From positions 3,698,501 to 3,762,500 of the forward strand of contig NZ_AP028672.1 of assembly GCF_041154505.1 (NCBI RefSeq): a stretch of 64,000 nucleotides of DNA, given 5' to 3'. Shown piece after piece: positions 51,711 through 61,210 of this stretch. Position numbers and translations under genes: made by a program. How positions within the stretch are numbered: the stretch's first letter is position 1; every line of letters starts with the position of its first letter. The DNA is from Acidovorax sp. A79. GTDB taxonomy: Bacteria; Pseudomonadota; Gammaproteobacteria; Burkholderiales; Burkholderiaceae_C. Below the pieces are notes generated by a model, which was not told the origin of the DNA, did not search any database, and saw only the letters and a program-made list of their open reading frames with translations.

Positions 51711-52201
51711 GGCTGCGGCGCGGGCAGCGCGGCGCCCGCGCGCGGCCCCGGTGTCTGGTCGAAGGCCCTGGCCGGCGTGAAGCTGACGGCGACCACGTCC
51801 GCCAGCGGCGCTGCCAGCATCGCGCCCACGTAGCGCGGACCGTACCCCACCAGGCCCACCTCGTGTTCCATGGAGCGCAGGTACGCCTCCAGCAGCGGCG
51901 CGTCGGCGGCGGCGGCCGGGCGCTGCACCGCCCGGCTGGCCTTGAGCTGCAGCGTGCGGTGCGTGGACGGCTCGCTGAAGACGACGGCGATCTGCCCTGT
52001 CTCGGCAATGTCCTGCAGCAGTTGCCGCGACTGGCTGCGGCGCAGGAAGACGGTGACCTGATGCCCGTCCGCGCTGATGTGGGAGCCGACCGCGCGCATG
52101 ATGCTCGGCTGCAGCTGGGCGTTGCACGATGCCACGATGGCCGACACGCCCTTGGCGACCATGGCCATGCGGTCCGGATCCAGCAGCGGGGGAAGGGCCA
52201 T
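51707..52201 (-). CDS. Pyridoxamine 5'-phosphate oxidase-like flavin-binding protein
   Basis: The 164-residue protein is a single split-barrel domain (GVSAIVASCNAQLQPSIMRA, VTVFLRRSQSRQLLQDIAET, IAVVFSEPSTHRTLQLKASR). Such proteins bind FMN, F420 or heme and often act as small reductases or sensors. It starts 15 bp after the NodJ-like gene and overlaps the PNPOx-GAF gene by 4 bp, so the three probably form one transcript. The C-terminal tail is Pro/Ala-rich. The substrate is unknown. Confidence 0.8.
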   Translation of the reverse strand: MALPPLLDPDRMAMVAKGVSAIVASCNAQLQPSIMRAVGSHISADGHQVTVFLRRSQSRQLLQDIAETGQIAVVFSEPSTHRTLQLKASRAVQRPAAAADAPLLEAYLRSMEHEVGLVGYGPRYVGAMLAAPLADVVAVSFTPARAFDQTPGPRAGAALPAPQP

Positions 52202-52216
52202 GGCGGTGCCGCCGGT

Positions 52217-53071
52217 TCAGGCCTTGAAGCGCCTGCGCGTGAGCGCCAGGGCCACCCAGAAGGCCACCACCGTGGTCACCACCAGCACCAGCCCGTGGCG
52301 CAGCGCATTGGCAGGCCACTGGTCCATGAACAGGGGCCGCACCAGCTCGACCGCATTGGTCAGCGGCAGCCAGTCCGAGATGGCGCGCACGATGGGCGGC
52401 AGCTGCTCGCGCGGGAAGAACACCCCCGACAGGAACATCATGGGCGTGAGCACCAGCGTGAAGTAGTAGGTGAAGAAATCGTAGCCCTTGGCGAGTGCGT
52501 TGAAGATGAGCGCGATGCTGGAGAACATGATGCCGACGAAGAGCAGCACCGGCCAGGCCACGAGCAGCTTGGGGCTGTGGCTGATGGAGAGCGCGAGCAT
52601 CACGCCCAGGATGGCCGTCACCGTGAACAGCGCCTTGAAGGCGGCCCACAGCATTTCGGCGAGCACCACGTCGTCAAGCCGCACCGGCGCGTTCATGATG
52701 CCGTCCCAGGTCTTTTGCACATGCATGCGCGAGAAGGCGGAGTACAGCGCCTCGAAACTGGCGGCGTTCATCGCGCTCATGCAGATCGAGCCACTGGCCA
52801 GGAACAGGATGTACGGCACCTGCGTCGTCGCGCCGCCCGCCGTCCCCACGTTCACCTGTCCCACCAGGGCGCCCATGCCGTAGCCAAACGCCACCAGCCA
52901 CATCAGCGGCTCGGCGATGTTGCCCACCAGGCTGGGGATGGCCAGCTTGCGCCAGACCAGCAGGTTTCGCAGGAACACGGGCCACCAGCGCGCCGAGAGG
53001 CTGGGCGCGCGCCAGACGGAGGCAAGGGGCGGGGCGGCAGCGGTTGCCGTGGAGGGGGATACGGATTGCAT
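52217..53071 (-). CDS. ABC-2 type transporter permease of the NodJ family
   Basis: The 284-residue membrane protein contains the ABC-2/NodJ pattern: VGNIAEPLMWLVAFGYGMGA, YILFLASGSICMSAMNAASF, YFTLVLTPMMFLSGVFFPRE and PLTNAVELVRPLFM. Six helices are visible. NodJ pairs with a NodI ATPase to export lipo-oligosaccharides or related amphiphiles. The only NodI-like ATPase here is at 55912-56853 on the same strand, separated by cynS, DUF3455 and purT. The first 35 residues are Ala/Ser-rich and cytoplasmic. The start MQSVSPS is preferred to a longer, unsupported frame. Confidence 0.87.
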   Translation of the reverse strand: MQSVSPSTATAAAPPLASVWRAPSLSARWWPVFLRNLLVWRKLAIPSLVGNIAEPLMWLVAFGYGMGALVGQVNVGTAGGATTQVPYILFLASGSICMSAMNAASFEALYSAFSRMHVQKTWDGIMNAPVRLDDVVLAEMLWAAFKALFTVTAILGVMLALSISHSPKLLVAWPVLLFVGIMFSSIALIFNALAKGYDFFTYYFTLVLTPMMFLSGVFFPREQLPPIVRAISDWLPLTNAVELVRPLFMDQWPANALRHGLVLVVTTVVAFWVALALTRRRFKA

Positions 53072-53122
53072 GGGCTTATTGTGCTGTGTCGGGCCGGGGG
53101 TGGATAGGTGGCCGTGTCCACC

Positions 53123-53142
53123 GCCCCACGGGCCCGTGGGGC
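53123..53142. promoter_or_regulatory. Perfect 20-bp GC palindrome between nodJ-like and cynS
   Basis: GCCCCACGGG and CCCGTGGGGC are perfect complements with no spacer. It lies 71 bp upstream of cynS. It could be an operator or a cruciform. No adjacent cynR regulator exists. Confidence 0.35.
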
Positions 53143-53213
53143 CGGCGGGCACGGGCATTGCTTGCGGTCGTGCCATAGCGCACTGATCCGACACCCGCCC
53201 CCAAGGAGCCCCC

Positions 53214-53657
53214 ATGAACCGCAACGACGTCACCGAGAAGATCATCAGCACCAAGGTCGCCAAGGGCCTGCAATGGGATGCCATTGCCAGGAAGGTCGGC
53301 CAGTCCAAGGAGTGGACCACCGCCCTGTGCCTGGGCCAGATGACCGCATCGCCCGTGCAGGCCAAGGTGCTGGGCAAGATCTTCGGCCTCACGGCCGAGG
53401 AGCAGAAGTGGTTGCAGGTCGTGCCCTACAAGGGCTCGCTGCCCACGCCCGTGCCCACCGACCCGCTGATCTACCGCTGGTACGAGATCGTGAGCGTGTA
53501 TGGCACGACCATCAAGGAACTGATCCACGAGGAGTTCGGCGACGGCATCATGAGCGCCATCGACTTCAGCATGGATATCACGCGCGAGGCCGACCCCAAG
53601 GGCGACCGCGTGAAGGTGGTGCTGTCGGGCAAGTTCCTGCCGTACAAGCAGTACTAG
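53214..53657 (+). CDS. cynS: Cyanate hydratase (cyanase)
   Basis: The 147-residue protein is a complete CynS: an N-terminal helix-turn-helix-like region (LQWDAIARKVGQSKEWTTAL) and the C-terminal catalytic domain. The three catalytic residues are at R88, E91 and S114 with the exact spacing of the E. coli enzyme (R96, E99, S122). It decomposes cyanate with bicarbonate to ammonia and carbon dioxide as a homodecamer. Its usual partners cynT (carbonic anhydrase), cynX and cynR are absent here, so it stands alone between a NodJ-like gene and a DUF3455 gene. AAGGAGCCCCC precedes the ATG. Confidence 0.96.
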   Translation: MNRNDVTEKIISTKVAKGLQWDAIARKVGQSKEWTTALCLGQMTASPVQAKVLGKIFGLTAEEQKWLQVVPYKGSLPTPVPTDPLIYRWYEIVSVYGTTIKELIHEEFGDGIMSAIDFSMDITREADPKGDRVKVVLSGKFLPYKQY

Positions 53658-53743
53658 GGCGTGCCATCAATCCCTACCCCCACGCGCTGGCCCCGCAATG
53701 CGGATGGATGCGCGGAGCGGGGCGCGGCGGGGCGGGCAGCGGC

Positions 53744-54319
53744 CTACGCCGCTTTCCAGAAGATGTAGTCGGCCTGGTACTTCACGCTCTGGCGCTCGCC
53801 CTTGTTGGCGGCCGCACAGGGCGAGGCAGGCGCCACGCCGCCCTTCAAGGCCACGCGCTGGATGAAGGTCACACCTGCCATCGCGCCGCCGCCCATGGCG
53901 GGGTTGGCCTTGACCAGCTGGTAGGGCAGGTTGCCTGCACCCGATGGCGCCACGGCCAACTGGGTGGCCGTCAGCTTGGAGCCATCGGCCGACTCCCAGG
54001 TGGCGGGTGGGCCGTAGTAGGTGCCCACTTGCTTGCCGCTGCGGTCGTTCAGTACCGCCTTGGGGCCCACGAACACCCATTCGGTCTGGCCGGGCGCGTT
54101 GGCCTTGTCGCGGCATTCGTAGGTGATGTCGCCCATGCCGACGGTTTCCATGGCGACCCGGTTGCCGGCGGGTACCTTGATGGCGTCCGGCAGGCTGTCC
54201 TGCGAGAACATGGGGCTGGGGGTGGGCTGCTTCATCGCCCCGCAGGCGGCCAGCAGGGCCGTGGCGGCAAGTGCGCCTGTCAGGGCCGCGAAACGGGAGC
54301 GCAATGGCTGGGTGTGCAT
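53744..54319 (-). CDS. DUF3455 domain lipoprotein
   Basis: The 191-residue protein has a lipoprotein signal with lipobox LAAC (residues 23-26). The DUF3455 domain includes VGMGDITYECRDKANAPGQT, WVFVGPKAVLNDRSG and VGTYYGPPATWES. The family is predicted to be secreted and has no assigned function. It is on the opposite strand to cynS and purT and probably has its own promoter in the 233-bp gap next to purT. Confidence 0.83.
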   Translation of the reverse strand: MHTQPLRSRFAALTGALAATALLAACGAMKQPTPSPMFSQDSLPDAIKVPAGNRVAMETVGMGDITYECRDKANAPGQTEWVFVGPKAVLNDRSGKQVGTYYGPPATWESADGSKLTATQLAVAPSGAGNLPYQLVKANPAMGGGAMAGVTFIQRVALKGGVAPASPCAAANKGERQSVKYQADYIFWKAA

Positions 54320-54552
54320 GATATTTCCCTTTTCTTCAGTGGGTTGAAAAAGCGCAGCGGTCCCAAGAACGGTCTGCTGCCCCTGGGAGTACGCGCGCCA
54401 GCGCCGCCTGGATCCACCCGGCGCAAAAAATAGTCCGCACGGCCTGTGGCCGGGGTGGCGGGGCGCGCAACCCGTGCATTAAAGTTGGCCGATCGCCGCG
54501 GCTTCACGACCCTTTCTGCCGCCCGTCCTCACTTTTTTCTGGAAAACCTCCC

Positions 54553-55755
54553 ATGACCACCCTCGGAACCCCGCTGTCGCCCCATGCCACCAAAGTCATG
54601 CTGCTGGGCTCGGGCGAGCTGGGCAAGGAGGTGCTGATCGCGCTGCAGCGCCTGGGTGTGGAAACCATCGCCGTGGACCGGTACGAGAACGCCCCCGGCC
54701 AGCAGGTGGCCCACCACCAGCGCACCATCACGATGAGCGACCCGGCCCAGCTCAAGGCCCTGGTCGAGGCCGAGAAACCCCACCTGGTGGTGCCCGAGAT
54801 CGAAGCCATCGCCACGCCCATGCTCGAAGAGCTGGAAGCCGCCGGCACCTTGCGCGTGATCCCCACCGCCCGCGCCGCGCGCCTGACCATGGACCGTGAA
54901 GGCATCCGCGTGCTGGCCGCCGAGACGCTGGGCCTGCCCACCAGCCCGTACAAGTTCTGTAACTCGCTTGAGGAACTGCAGGCGGCCATCGATGCCGGAA
55001 TCGGCTACCCCTGCATCGTCAAGCCCGTGATGAGCAGCTCCGGCAAGGGCCAGAGCAAGATCGACGGCCCCGCCGACGTGCAAAAGGCCTGGGACTACGC
55101 CATGGCCGGCGGCCGCGTGAGCCATGGCCGCGTGATCGTCGAGGGCTTCATCGACTTCGACTACGAGATCACCCAGCTCACGGTGCGTTCGGTGGGGGCT
55201 GACGGCCAGATCGCCACCAGCTTCTGCGACCCCATCGGCCATGTGCAGGTGAGCGGTGACTACGTGGAAAGCTGGCAGCCCCACCCCATGCACCCGGCCG
55301 CGCTGGAGAAGTCGCGCCAGATCGCCAAGGCGGTCACGGACAACCTGGGTGGCCAGGGCCTGTTCGGCGTGGAGCTGTTCGTCAAGGGCGAGCAGGTGTG
55401 GTTCAGCGAGGTGAGCCCGCGCCCGCACGACACCGGCCTGGTCACGCTGTGCACCCAGCACCAGAGCGAGTTCGAGCTGCACGCCCGCGCCATCCTGGGC
55501 CTGCCAGTCGATACCAGCCTGCGCAACCCCGGCGCCAGCGCCGTCATCTACGGCGGCGTGGAGGCCCAGGGCATCGTGTTCGACGGCGTGGACGAGGCCC
55601 TCGCCGTGCCTGGCACCGACCTGCGCCTGTTCGGCAAGCCCGAGAGCTTTGCCAAGCGCCGCATGGGCGTGGCACTGGCGCGTGCGGCCGAGGTGGAGAC
55701 GGCGCGCACCAATGCCAAGCTGGCGGCCAGCAAGGTGAAACCACGCACCCCCTGA
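54553..55755 (+). CDS. purT: Formate-dependent phosphoribosylglycinamide formyltransferase
   Basis: The 400-residue enzyme is an ATP-grasp protein that joins formate and GAR in purine synthesis, independent of folate. Typical PurT motifs are present: [39 protein letters not shown] (ATP-grasp P-loop), [19 protein letters not shown] and [16 protein letters not shown]. Length matches E. coli PurT (392). ACCTCCC is the only nearby purine-poor candidate before the ATG, so translation may be weak. Its TGA stop codon lies inside the repeat copy at 55748-55830. Confidence 0.96.
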   Translation: MTTLGTPLSPHATKVMLLGSGELGKEVLIALQRLGVETIAVDRYENAPGQQVAHHQRTITMSDPAQLKALVEAEKPHLVVPEIEAIATPMLEELEAAGTLRVIPTARAARLTMDREGIRVLAAETLGLPTSPYKFCNSLEELQAAIDAGIGYPCIVKPVMSSSGKGQSKIDGPADVQKAWDYAMAGGRVSHGRVIVEGFIDFDYEITQLTVRSVGADGQIATSFCDPIGHVQVSGDYVESWQPHPMHPAALEKSRQIAKAVTDNLGGQGLFGVELFVKGEQVWFSEVSPRPHDTGLVTLCTQHQSEFELHARAILGLPVDTSLRNPGASAVIYGGVEAQGIVFDGVDEALAVPGTDLRLFGKPESFAKRRMGVALARAAEVETARTNAKLAASKVKPRTP

Positions 55756-55830
55756 GCCGCTTCGCGCCTTCCCTCTGTCTCGCTTCGCGGGAGGGGGGCG
55801 CCACCCGTGGCCTGGCAAAGCCAGTTCCAC
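55748..55830 (+). repeat. Stop-codon-abutting intergenic repeat, copy 6
   Basis: In purT sense the copy reads CCCCCTGAGCCGC, CGCGCCTTCCC, GGGGGGCGCCACC and GGCCTGGCAAAGCCAGTTCC. The TGA in the first block is the purT stop codon itself. It is the only copy following a plus-strand gene, and it is inverted accordingly. Confidence 0.75.
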
Positions 55831-55911
55831 GGTGGCACCGGCTTGCGCTGCGTCAGTTTTCGCCGTTGCGTGAAGCGTGGCGCACCGGAGTGCACTGATC
55901 CAGACTTCAGT

Positions 55912-56853
55912 TCAGCCATCCTCGCGGATCTGCCGCCCCGTGAGCTTGAGGAACAGGTCCTCCAGGTTGGCCGGCCGGTGCAGGGTGCGCAGGTGCGGGT
56001 GCGCGCCCAGCGCCTGCAGCAGGGGCCCTGCGTTCTGGGTGTAGAAGAACACCGTCTCGCCGCTGATCTCCACGCGCGCCGCCAGGGCCCGCAGGGCGGC
56101 ATTCTCGGCCAGCGCCACGGCGCCCACGCCGAACACTTCCACCACGTCCGGCTCCAGGTGCTGCGCGATCAGTTCGCGCGGGCGGCCCTCGGCGATCTTC
56201 TTGCCGTGGTCCAGCACCAGGAGGCGCGAGCACAGGCGCTCGGCCTCGTCCATGAAGTGGGTGGTCAGCAGGATGGACTTGCCCTGCTGGAGCAGCAACT
56301 GCAGGCGCTCCCACATGAGGTGGCGGGCCTGCGGGTCCAACCCCGTGGTGGGTTCGTCCAGCAGCAGCAGGCGCGGGTCGTTGACGAGTGCGCGGGCCAG
56401 GCTCAGGCGCCGCTTCATGCCCCCCGAGAGTTCGCCCGGCTTGGCGTTCGCCTTGTGCGTGAGCGCCGCGAAGTCGAGCAGGCGCGGCACGCGCTCGTCC
56501 ATCACCGGGCCCTTGAGCCCGAAATAGCGGCCGAACACGCGCAGGTTCTCGGCGCAGGTGAAGTCGGGGTCCAGGGTGTCGAACTGGGTCACCACGCCCA
56601 GCTGGGCCTTGATGGCGAGGGCATCGCGCGGCATGTGCAGCGGGGCGCCGCCCGGCCCGGGTGTGAAGTGCACCGCACCGCCGTCGGGCGCGGTCAGGCC
56701 CAGGCACATGCGGATGGTGGTGGTCTTGCCCGCGCCGTTCGGGCCGATGACGCCCAGGCATTCGCCGGGAGCGATGGAAAAGGAGACATCGTCCACCACG
56801 GTGGTGTTGCCATAGCGCTTGCGCAGTTGCAGGGCTTCGAAGAGTGCGGTCAT
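55912..56853 (-). CDS. ABC transporter ATP-binding protein of the NodI family
   Basis: The 313-residue ATPase has Walker [11 protein letters not shown], signature [15 protein letters not shown], Walker [13 protein letters not shown] and switch histidine [12 protein letters not shown]. It also has the NodI/DRA-type C-terminal extension. [19 protein letters not shown] is the NodI-style Q-loop region. Its natural partner is the NodJ-like permease at 52217-53071, which is separated by three unrelated genes. Together they would form an exporter of a lipid-linked or amphiphilic molecule. An ATG six codons upstream is an alternative start. The gene is divergent from an AraC-type regulator. Confidence 0.88.
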   Translation of the reverse strand: MTALFEALQLRKRYGNTTVVDDVSFSIAPGECLGVIGPNGAGKTTTIRMCLGLTAPDGGAVHFTPGPGGAPLHMPRDALAIKAQLGVVTQFDTLDPDFTCAENLRVFGRYFGLKGPVMDERVPRLLDFAALTHKANAKPGELSGGMKRRLSLARALVNDPRLLLLDEPTTGLDPQARHLMWERLQLLLQQGKSILLTTHFMDEAERLCSRLLVLDHGKKIAEGRPRELIAQHLEPDVVEVFGVGAVALAENAALRALAARVEISGETVFFYTQNAGPLLQALGAHPHLRTLHRPANLEDLFLKLTGRQIREDG

Positions 56854-56962
56854 GGCCTGATTGTGTGCCATGCTGGCACCCCGGGCCGCGCGGCGGATGA
56901 TGGCCGCCCCCCCGCAGAGCGCCCGCCCCTTTGAACGAGAAATGCGCCATCCTGCCTGCACC

Positions 56963-57769
56963 ATGAAACCCAGCCCCGCCGATACCAACTATGTCGAATT
57001 GCCACTGGACGCCCTGGATGCGACCCGGATCGAAGCCGTCTGGCGCTACGACGCGGCGGCCCAAGGCCGGCAACTGGTGCTGCCGGACGGCAGGATGGAC
57101 CTGGTGGTGCATTGCGCCCTGCGGCCCGATGGCATGGTGGCGTCCGTCTGGCCGGTGATCGCGGGCCCCGCCGACCAGCCCGCGTTCGTGAGCCTGCGCG
57201 CCGCGACGGTCGTCCTCGGGGTGCGTTTTCACATGGGCTGGGGCGGCGCCTGCCTGGGCACGGCGCCCGGGGCGCTGCGCAACCGGACGGTTTTCGGCGC
57301 CGAGGCCGCGCGGATGCTGGGTCCTTCTTGTGCCACCAACCCCTTGCTGCAGGCGCGCACGCTGCGGGGCGTGGAGCAGGCCTTGCGCTCCACCGCCCGC
57401 GCGCTGGCGGCCCGGGCCTCGGTGGCAGCGGCCCAGGGTCGGGCGCTCGCGGCCATCGAGCAGATGGTGCGGCAGGGCCAGACCGTGGAGGAAGGCGGTG
57501 GCGGCTGGGCCGTACCCTCCTCGCGCACGCTGCGCCGGGACATGGCGGCGGTGGCGGGCTTGCCCCTGCGGAGCCTGGCGGGCATCCTGCGCTTTCAGCG
57601 CGCCATGGACCTGCTGCAGGCCGGCCGCCCTTCGCTGGGCGAGGTCGCCTTGGCGGCGGGCTATGCCGACCAGGCGCACATGACCCGCGAGTTCCGCCGC
57701 TACGGGGGCTTCACGCCCGCCGCGCCGGCACCGGCGCCGCTGGTCCGGCGGGCGCCCTGCTTGCCCTGA
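56963..57769 (+). CDS. AraC family transcriptional regulator
   Basis: The 268-residue protein has an N-terminal sensor-like domain ([48 protein letters not shown]). The C-terminal AraC DNA-binding domain has its second helix-turn-helix in [20 protein letters not shown] followed by FRRYGGFTP. It probably activates neighbouring genes in response to a small molecule. It is divergent from the NodI-like gene and lies 72 bp upstream of the PaiB-like gene. An ATG seven codons upstream (56942) is a possible start. Confidence 0.85.
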   Translation: MKPSPADTNYVELPLDALDATRIEAVWRYDAAAQGRQLVLPDGRMDLVVHCALRPDGMVASVWPVIAGPADQPAFVSLRAATVVLGVRFHMGWGGACLGTAPGALRNRTVFGAEAARMLGPSCATNPLLQARTLRGVEQALRSTARALAARASVAAAQGRALAAIEQMVRQGQTVEEGGGGWAVPSSRTLRRDMAAVAGLPLRSLAGILRFQRAMDLLQAGRPSLGEVALAAGYADQAHMTREFRRYGGFTPAAPAPAPLVRRAPCLP

Positions 57770-57841
57770 CGGCGTTGGCCGAAACCTTCAAGACGCGCGC
57801 GTGCGCAACGGCCAGACTTCCCTCTTTTTTGAGCCCGTGCG

Positions 57842-58468
57842 ATGTACAGCCAATCCCTCTTCTCCATCGACGATGTCCGCGAACTGCAGGGCCTGGTGCG
57901 CTCCTACCCCCTGGCGACCGTGGTCGCGGCGGCGCACGCGGGCCTGGAGGCCCACCTGCTTCCGCTTCTGCCGCTGGCCGAAGGCGGCGGCCTGGGGCTG
58001 CTTCAGGGCCATGTGGCGCGCATGCACACGCTGGCGCGGTCTGTCCCGCAGGGCGCGGAGGTGCTCGCGGTGTTCCAGAGCCCCAATGCCTATATTTCTC
58101 CGCGCTGGTACGTGAACGGCCAGCGCAGCGCGCGCCTGGCCCCCAGCTGGAACTATGTGGCGGTGGAAGCCAGGGGGCGCATCCGCTTCGTCGACGACGG
58201 CGGCTGGATGAGGGACCACCTTGCCGCGCTCACGGCGTCCCAGGAGGCGCACCGCGCCCAGCCGTGGTCCCTGCACGATGCCTCGCCCGCCTTCATCGAC
58301 GAGGCGGCGCTGCATCTGCGGGGCTTCGAGATCGAAGTCACCCGCCTCGAGGGCAAGCGCTTCCTGTCCCAGCAGCGCACACCCGCGGACCGGTCCAGCC
58401 TCGTCGCGCACCTGGCGCTGGAGCGCCAGGGGGCGGCGCACGATGTCGCGGCGCTGATCGTTCCCTGA
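57842..58468 (+). CDS. PaiB-like FMN-binding negative transcriptional regulator
   Basis: The 208-residue protein matches the PaiB/FMN-binding family: MYSQSLFSIDDVRELQGLVR, YPLATVVAAAHAGLEAHLLP, LGLLQGHVARMHTLARSV, AYISPRWY and VPSWNYVAV-like APSWNYVAVEARG. It has a split-barrel FMN fold. B. subtilis PaiB represses protease and sporulation genes, but most relatives are uncharacterised. It lies directly after an AraC-type regulator, a frequent arrangement for this family. No separate helix-turn-helix is visible. Confidence 0.88.
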   Translation: MYSQSLFSIDDVRELQGLVRSYPLATVVAAAHAGLEAHLLPLLPLAEGGGLGLLQGHVARMHTLARSVPQGAEVLAVFQSPNAYISPRWYVNGQRSARLAPSWNYVAVEARGRIRFVDDGGWMRDHLAALTASQEAHRAQPWSLHDASPAFIDEAALHLRGFEIEVTRLEGKRFLSQQRTPADRSSLVAHLALERQGAAHDVAALIVP

Positions 58469-58495
58469 CCGCCTGCCGTTGCCAGGAGGTGGTCT

Positions 58496-59632
<1,137 letters not shown>

Positions 59633-59662
59633 GGGAGACGGGGCGCTGCTTCTTTCTTGTCG

Positions 59663-61144
59663 TCACTGGAAGGCGACTTCGGCAAAGCTGCGCAGCTTGC
59701 GGCTGTGCAGCCTGTCCACGCCGCCGTTGCGCAGGATCTCGATGGCGCGCATGCCGATGCGCAGGTGCTGGTCCACGCGCTCGCGGTAGAAATGGTTGGC
59801 CATGCCCGGCAGCTTGATCTCGCCGTGCAGCGGCTTGTCGGAGACGCACAGCAGGGTGCCATACGGCACGCGGAAGCGAAAGCCGTTGGCCGCGATGGTG
59901 GCGCTTTCCATGTCCAGCGCCACGGCGCGGCTCTGGCTGAAGCGGCGCTGGGGCATGTTGTCGGGCAGCAGTTCCCAGTTGCGGTTGTCGGTGCTGGCCA
60001 CGGTCCCGGTGCGCATGATGCGCTTGAGCTGGTCCTCCGGCACCCGCGTCACGTCGGCGACGGCCTGCTGCAGCGCCATCTGGATCTCGGCCAGCGCCGG
60101 GATGGGTACCCACAGCGGCAGTTCCTCGTCCAGCACGTGGTCCTCGCGCACGTAGGCGTGGGCCAGCACATAGTCGCCCAGCTGCTGGCTGTTGCGCAGG
60201 CCCGCGCAATGGCCCAGCATCATCCACGCGTGCGGGCGCAGCACGGCGATGTGGTCGGTGATGGTCTTGGCGTTGGCCGGCCCCACGCCGATGTTGACCA
60301 TGCTGATGCCGCTCGCGTCCTTGCGCACCAGGTGGTAGCCGGGCATCTGCGGCAGGCGCGGCGGGGCGATGCCCAGCTCGTCGCCCGGCTGCGCGGGCAG
60401 GCCCGCGCGGCGAGTGACCACGTTGCCGGGCTCGATGAAGGCCACGTACTCGCTGTCTTCCCTGGCCATCTCGGCGTGGCCCAGGCGCACGAACTCGTCG
60501 ATGTAGAACTGGTAGTTGGTGAACAGCACGAAGTTCTGGAACCATTCGGGCGCGGTGCCCGTGTAGTGGCGCAGGCGGTGCAGCGAGTAGTCCACGCGCG
60601 GCGCGGTGAACAGCGACAGCGGCTGTGCCTCGCCCGGGCGCGCCTGCCAGGTGCCGTTGGCGATGCCGTCGTCCATGGCCGCCAGGTCCGGCAGGTCGAA
60701 CACGTCGCGCATCAGCATGCGGCGCTCGGCCGTGAGCGTGCCCTCGATGTGGTCGTGCTCGGCGAACGAGAAGTGGATGGGGATGGGGTGCGCGCTGGTG
60801 CCCACCTCCAGCTCGACGTTGTGGCTGGCCCGCAGCAGGCGGAACTGCTCGGCGTAGTAGTTGGCGAACAGGTCGGGGCGGGTGAGGGTGGTTTCGTACC
60901 GCCCGGGGCCTTCCACGAAGCCGTAGGCCAGCTTGGAGTCCGCCCGTGCCACCGTGGTGGTGTGCACCCGCACGAAGGGATAGAACGCGCGCACCGCGCT
61001 TTCGGGCGTCTCGCCCGCCACGAAGCGCTGCATGGCATCGCGCAGGTGGCCGATCTGTTGCTGGTAGATGCGCTGCACCTGGGCCAGCGCTTCGGCCGGG
61101 TCGGTGTGGCGGGTGGGGGCGATGAAGTCGGGAATGAGGGGCAT
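59663..61144 (-). CDS. amn: AMP nucleosidase
   Basis: The 493-residue enzyme hydrolyses AMP to adenine and ribose 5-phosphate. It has the N-terminal AMP nucleosidase domain (VHTTTVARADSKLAYGFVEG, YYAEQFRLL). The C-terminal phosphorylase-like catalytic domain includes ISMVNIGVGPANAKTITDHI, MMLGHCAGLRNSQQLGDYVL and LDMESATIAANGFRFRVPYG. Length is close to E. coli Amn (484). It serves purine salvage and adenylate balance. The start at 61144 gives MPLIPDFIAP; five more upstream residues are possible. Confidence 0.94.
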   Translation of the reverse strand: MPLIPDFIAPTRHTDPAEALAQVQRIYQQQIGHLRDAMQRFVAGETPESAVRAFYPFVRVHTTTVARADSKLAYGFVEGPGRYETTLTRPDLFANYYAEQFRLLRASHNVELEVGTSAHPIPIHFSFAEHDHIEGTLTAERRMLMRDVFDLPDLAAMDDGIANGTWQARPGEAQPLSLFTAPRVDYSLHRLRHYTGTAPEWFQNFVLFTNYQFYIDEFVRLGHAEMAREDSEYVAFIEPGNVVTRRAGLPAQPGDELGIAPPRLPQMPGYHLVRKDASGISMVNIGVGPANAKTITDHIAVLRPHAWMMLGHCAGLRNSQQLGDYVLAHAYVREDHVLDEELPLWVPIPALAEIQMALQQAVADVTRVPEDQLKRIMRTGTVASTDNRNWELLPDNMPQRRFSQSRAVALDMESATIAANGFRFRVPYGTLLCVSDKPLHGEIKLPGMANHFYRERVDQHLRIGMRAIEILRNGGVDRLHSRKLRSFAEVAFQ

Positions 61145-61210
61145 GCCCCTATTGTCCACAAGCCGGGAACGTGTTTGTGTGACGGGCTGGCGCTGGGGCC
61201 GCGGAGGGCC

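Noticed and set aside
50355..52649. Apparent 764-residue fusion of the PNPOx-GAF protein with upstream sequence
   Set aside because: The extra 313 residues overlap the PNPOx gene and part of the NodJ gene in another frame. The ATGA overlap at 51707-51710 gives a natural start.
51870..53107. Plus-strand open frames opposite the NodJ and PNPOx genes
   Set aside because: They are antisense to genes with clear motifs and have no recognisable domain.
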